A stretch of DNA of 32,015 bases from positions 1 through 32,015 of the forward strand of contig CAIOSS010000681.1 in assembly GCA_903860995.1 (NCBI GenBank). Reading direction: 5' to 3'. A program made the position numbers and the translations under genes. Shown here piece by piece: positions 30,625-32,015 of the stretch. Source of the DNA: an uncultured delta proteobacterium (GTDB lineage: Bacteria > Myxococcota_A > Polyangia > Polyangiales > Ga0077539). Numbering within the stretch: the stretch's first letter is position 1; each line of letters opens with the position of its first letter. Below the pieces are notes generated by a model. That model saw only the letters and a program-made list of their open reading frames with translations, was not told where the DNA came from and did no database searches.

Positions 30625-31482
30625 ATGCGCGAGCCTCTGCGGATTGCGCTCGGGTTCTGGCTTGGGCTCGCTCCCGCTGCGCTCGGCGCCAGGTCGTCGT
30701 ACGCGCAGGAGGGGAGCAACGAGCGCGTGCGCCGCGAACTCATCCTGCGTGCGCAGCGCGCGCGCGGAGCAGGCGATCACCGCGAGGCCCTCGACGCCGC
30801 CACGCGGTCGATGGAGATGCGCAGCTCGCCGTCGATCGAGTATTTCGTCGCGCGGGAACACGACGCCCTCGGCCATCGCGACGAGGCGCACCGACTGGCT
30901 ACGCGCTGCGTACGTGCGGCCGAGACCGAACCCGCCCTGCGCGACCGCGACCTCTTGCTGCGCGCCTGTGCGTCCATCGTCGCGCGCACGGCTCCACCCG
31001 TGGTCGCGGTTCCGGAGCCCGTTCCATGGCCGCGGCCCCCGGTGGGAGCCCCCGCACCTGCGGTCTTCCCAGCCCTCGCGCAGAGCCGTGACCGATCCCC
31101 GACGCTCGCCCCGATGCCTCGACCGGGAGGTGCCCCGCGGCCCCCCGTCGCGGGTCCGTGGATACTGGGTGGCGCAGGCCTCGCGAGCGTCGTGGCATCG
31201 GGCGTACTCTTCGTTGTTGCCGCCGAGGCGCAGCGTGAGCGCGATGCGCTCTGTCCTGCAGCGCCGCTGCACTGTGATCCCGCGGCCGTGGCCTTCGACG
31301 ATCGGTACCGCGCCGCGCTCGTTGCGGGCGACGTGGCGAGCATCGTCGGTGGGGCCGCCCTGCTGACGGGTGCGCTCTGGTGGACCGTGCCCAGGGTGGG
31401 CCATCGCGCAGCCGCGCCGGTGCTCGTGACGGTGCAACGAGGCGGTGGAGCGTTTGCGCTGGGGGCGCGCATCGCGTGGTAG
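30625..31482 (+). CDS. Exported TPR-like protein with two C-terminal membrane segments
   Basis: 285 residues. 'IALGFWLGLAPAALGARSSY' is a cleavable signal peptide (cut likely after SYA). Residues ~32-125 are helical with a TPR pattern ('QRARGAGDHREALDAATRSM', 'FVAREHDALGHRDEAHRLAT'). A Pro-rich linker (~130-175) follows, then two hydrophobic segments ('WILGGAGLASVVASGVLFVV', ~178-200, and 'DVASIVGGAALLTGALWW', ~233-253). The arrangement is often found next to Ser/Thr kinases in myxobacteria and may pass on an extracytoplasmic signal or help the kinase localise. ATG 30625 is one base after the kinase stop. No ribosome-binding site is needed if translation is coupled. Confidence 0.82.
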   Translation: MREPLRIALGFWLGLAPAALGARSSYAQEGSNERVRRELILRAQRARGAGDHREALDAATRSMEMRSSPSIEYFVAREHDALGHRDEAHRLATRCVRAAETEPALRDRDLLLRACASIVARTAPPVVAVPEPVPWPRPPVGAPAPAVFPALAQSRDRSPTLAPMPRPGGAPRPPVAGPWILGGAGLASVVASGVLFVVAAEAQRERDALCPAAPLHCDPAAVAFDDRYRAALVAGDVASIVGGAALLTGALWWTVPRVGHRAAAPVLVTVQRGGGAFALGARIAW

Positions 31483-31627
31483 GGCGACGGGTCCGGATGT
31501 GCGGCGTGCACCACGCTCGACGCGCTCCCCAGCGCGACTCGCGGTGCCCGCGTAGGGGCTACTGAAAGGTCGCTCGTCCATCCTGCGGGGGTACGCGTAC
31601 ACCTGCTCGGCGCCGACAAAGGATGCC

Positions 31628-32015
31628 TTGGCGCAGGCCACCCAGTCGGTTCGGCAGCGCGCCGCGTGGATGGGCCGCAGCGTCGTGCGCGTCTACGAGA
31701 ACATCGCCAGCGAGGCCAACTGGACCACCCTCCGCCTCGTGGGTCGCGGCCCGGGCGGCGCCAACCACGCGGCCATCGGGGCCGCAGGTGCGGGTCACCA
31801 CGGGCTCGGTCACCCAGCGCCGCGACGTGCAGGGCAACTGGGGCCTCGCGGGCCTCGGCACCGAGCTCCCGGTGCACGTGGGCCTCGGAAGCAACTGCAC
31901 CCTCGACCGCATCGAGGTGCGCTGGCCCGACGCCGCCCGCACGGTCGAGACCTTCACCGACGTGCGGGCCCACTACGGCCTCGAGATCGTCCAGGGCGCC
32001 GGGCGGGTGCAGTAC
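31628..32015 (+). pseudogene. ASPIC/UnbV-type fragment, frameshifted, runs off window
   Basis: The first frame reads 'RSVVRVYENIASEANWTTLR' and 'LVGRGPGGANHAAIGA'. The second, after removal of one G at about 31787-31788, continues 'VRVTTGSVTQRRDVQGNWGL', 'TELPVHVGLGSNCTLDRIEV' and 'RWPDAARTVETFTDVRAHY'. This is the ASPIC/UnbV domain found at the C-terminus of CRTAC1-like FG-GAP proteins ('n..W..lrL.G...Nr.aiGA.v.v'). The 5' part of such a protein is not present upstream, so this is a fragment or a junction near 31600, and the 3' end is outside the window. Either degraded or affected by a base error. Confidence 0.72.

Overview
The window is GC-rich (locally lower near 20.6-20.9 kb) and dense with lipoproteins carrying Asp/Pro/Val linkers, Cys-rich 'HCGACG' modules, FG-GAP propellers, Hanks-type Ser/Thr kinases and an FHA protein. 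This combination suggests a myxobacterium-like member of Myxococcota (Polyangiales-like). That is inferred from protein style; no rRNA or marker gene is present.

Left part (1 to about 16.05 kb): a mosaic of complete genes and gene debris. It opens with a partial hypothetical gene, a VapC/Phd-type toxin-antitoxin pair, and a divergent, broken MNT/HEPN-like pair whose second gene seems to end in transposase-derived sequence. Intact genes follow: a lipoprotein, a beta-propeller protein, a Cys-rich lipoprotein, a GH5 glycoside hydrolase lipoprotein, an acyltransferase-3 membrane protein, a kinase with a multi-TM tail, a zinc-ribbon methyltransferase and a minimal S24-like peptidase. Between them lie four same-direction copies of a roughly 124-bp element with imperfect terminal inverted repeats (2889, 6705, 11043, 14078). 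Seven of its eight flanks are truncated gene pieces: ABC ATPase N-terminus, carbonic anhydrase C-terminus, IS91-type transposase piece, class II aldolase, aconitase-like N-terminus, outer-membrane protein C-terminus and an unidentified piece. A truncated tyrosine recombinase (15698-16048) closes this section.

Right part (16.2 to 31.5 kb): a coherent locus. An FHA protein with a C-terminal OmpR/SARP-like winged helix (16211) is followed by two small paralogous lipoproteins, an FG-GAP lipoprotein, a 1550-residue lipoprotein with an internally duplicated Cys-rich/sandwich/propeller architecture, and two overlapping paralogous lipoproteins with transglutaminase-like domains, one of which has lost the catalytic Cys and His. 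A divergent operon encodes a membrane-anchored Ser/Thr kinase and an exported TPR-like protein. Three 21-bp sites, identical at 17 of 21 positions and built as an 11-bp-period direct repeat, lie 89-107 bp upstream of three of the exported-protein genes in the same orientation. My working model, an inference, is kinase -> FHA/winged-helix regulator -> operator -> surface-protein regulon.

The right edge holds a frameshifted, cut-off ASPIC/UnbV-type fragment. Several genes (MNT, aldolase, one lipoprotein, ASPIC/UnbV) need removal of a single base to restore the frame, so sequence error must be considered alongside real decay.
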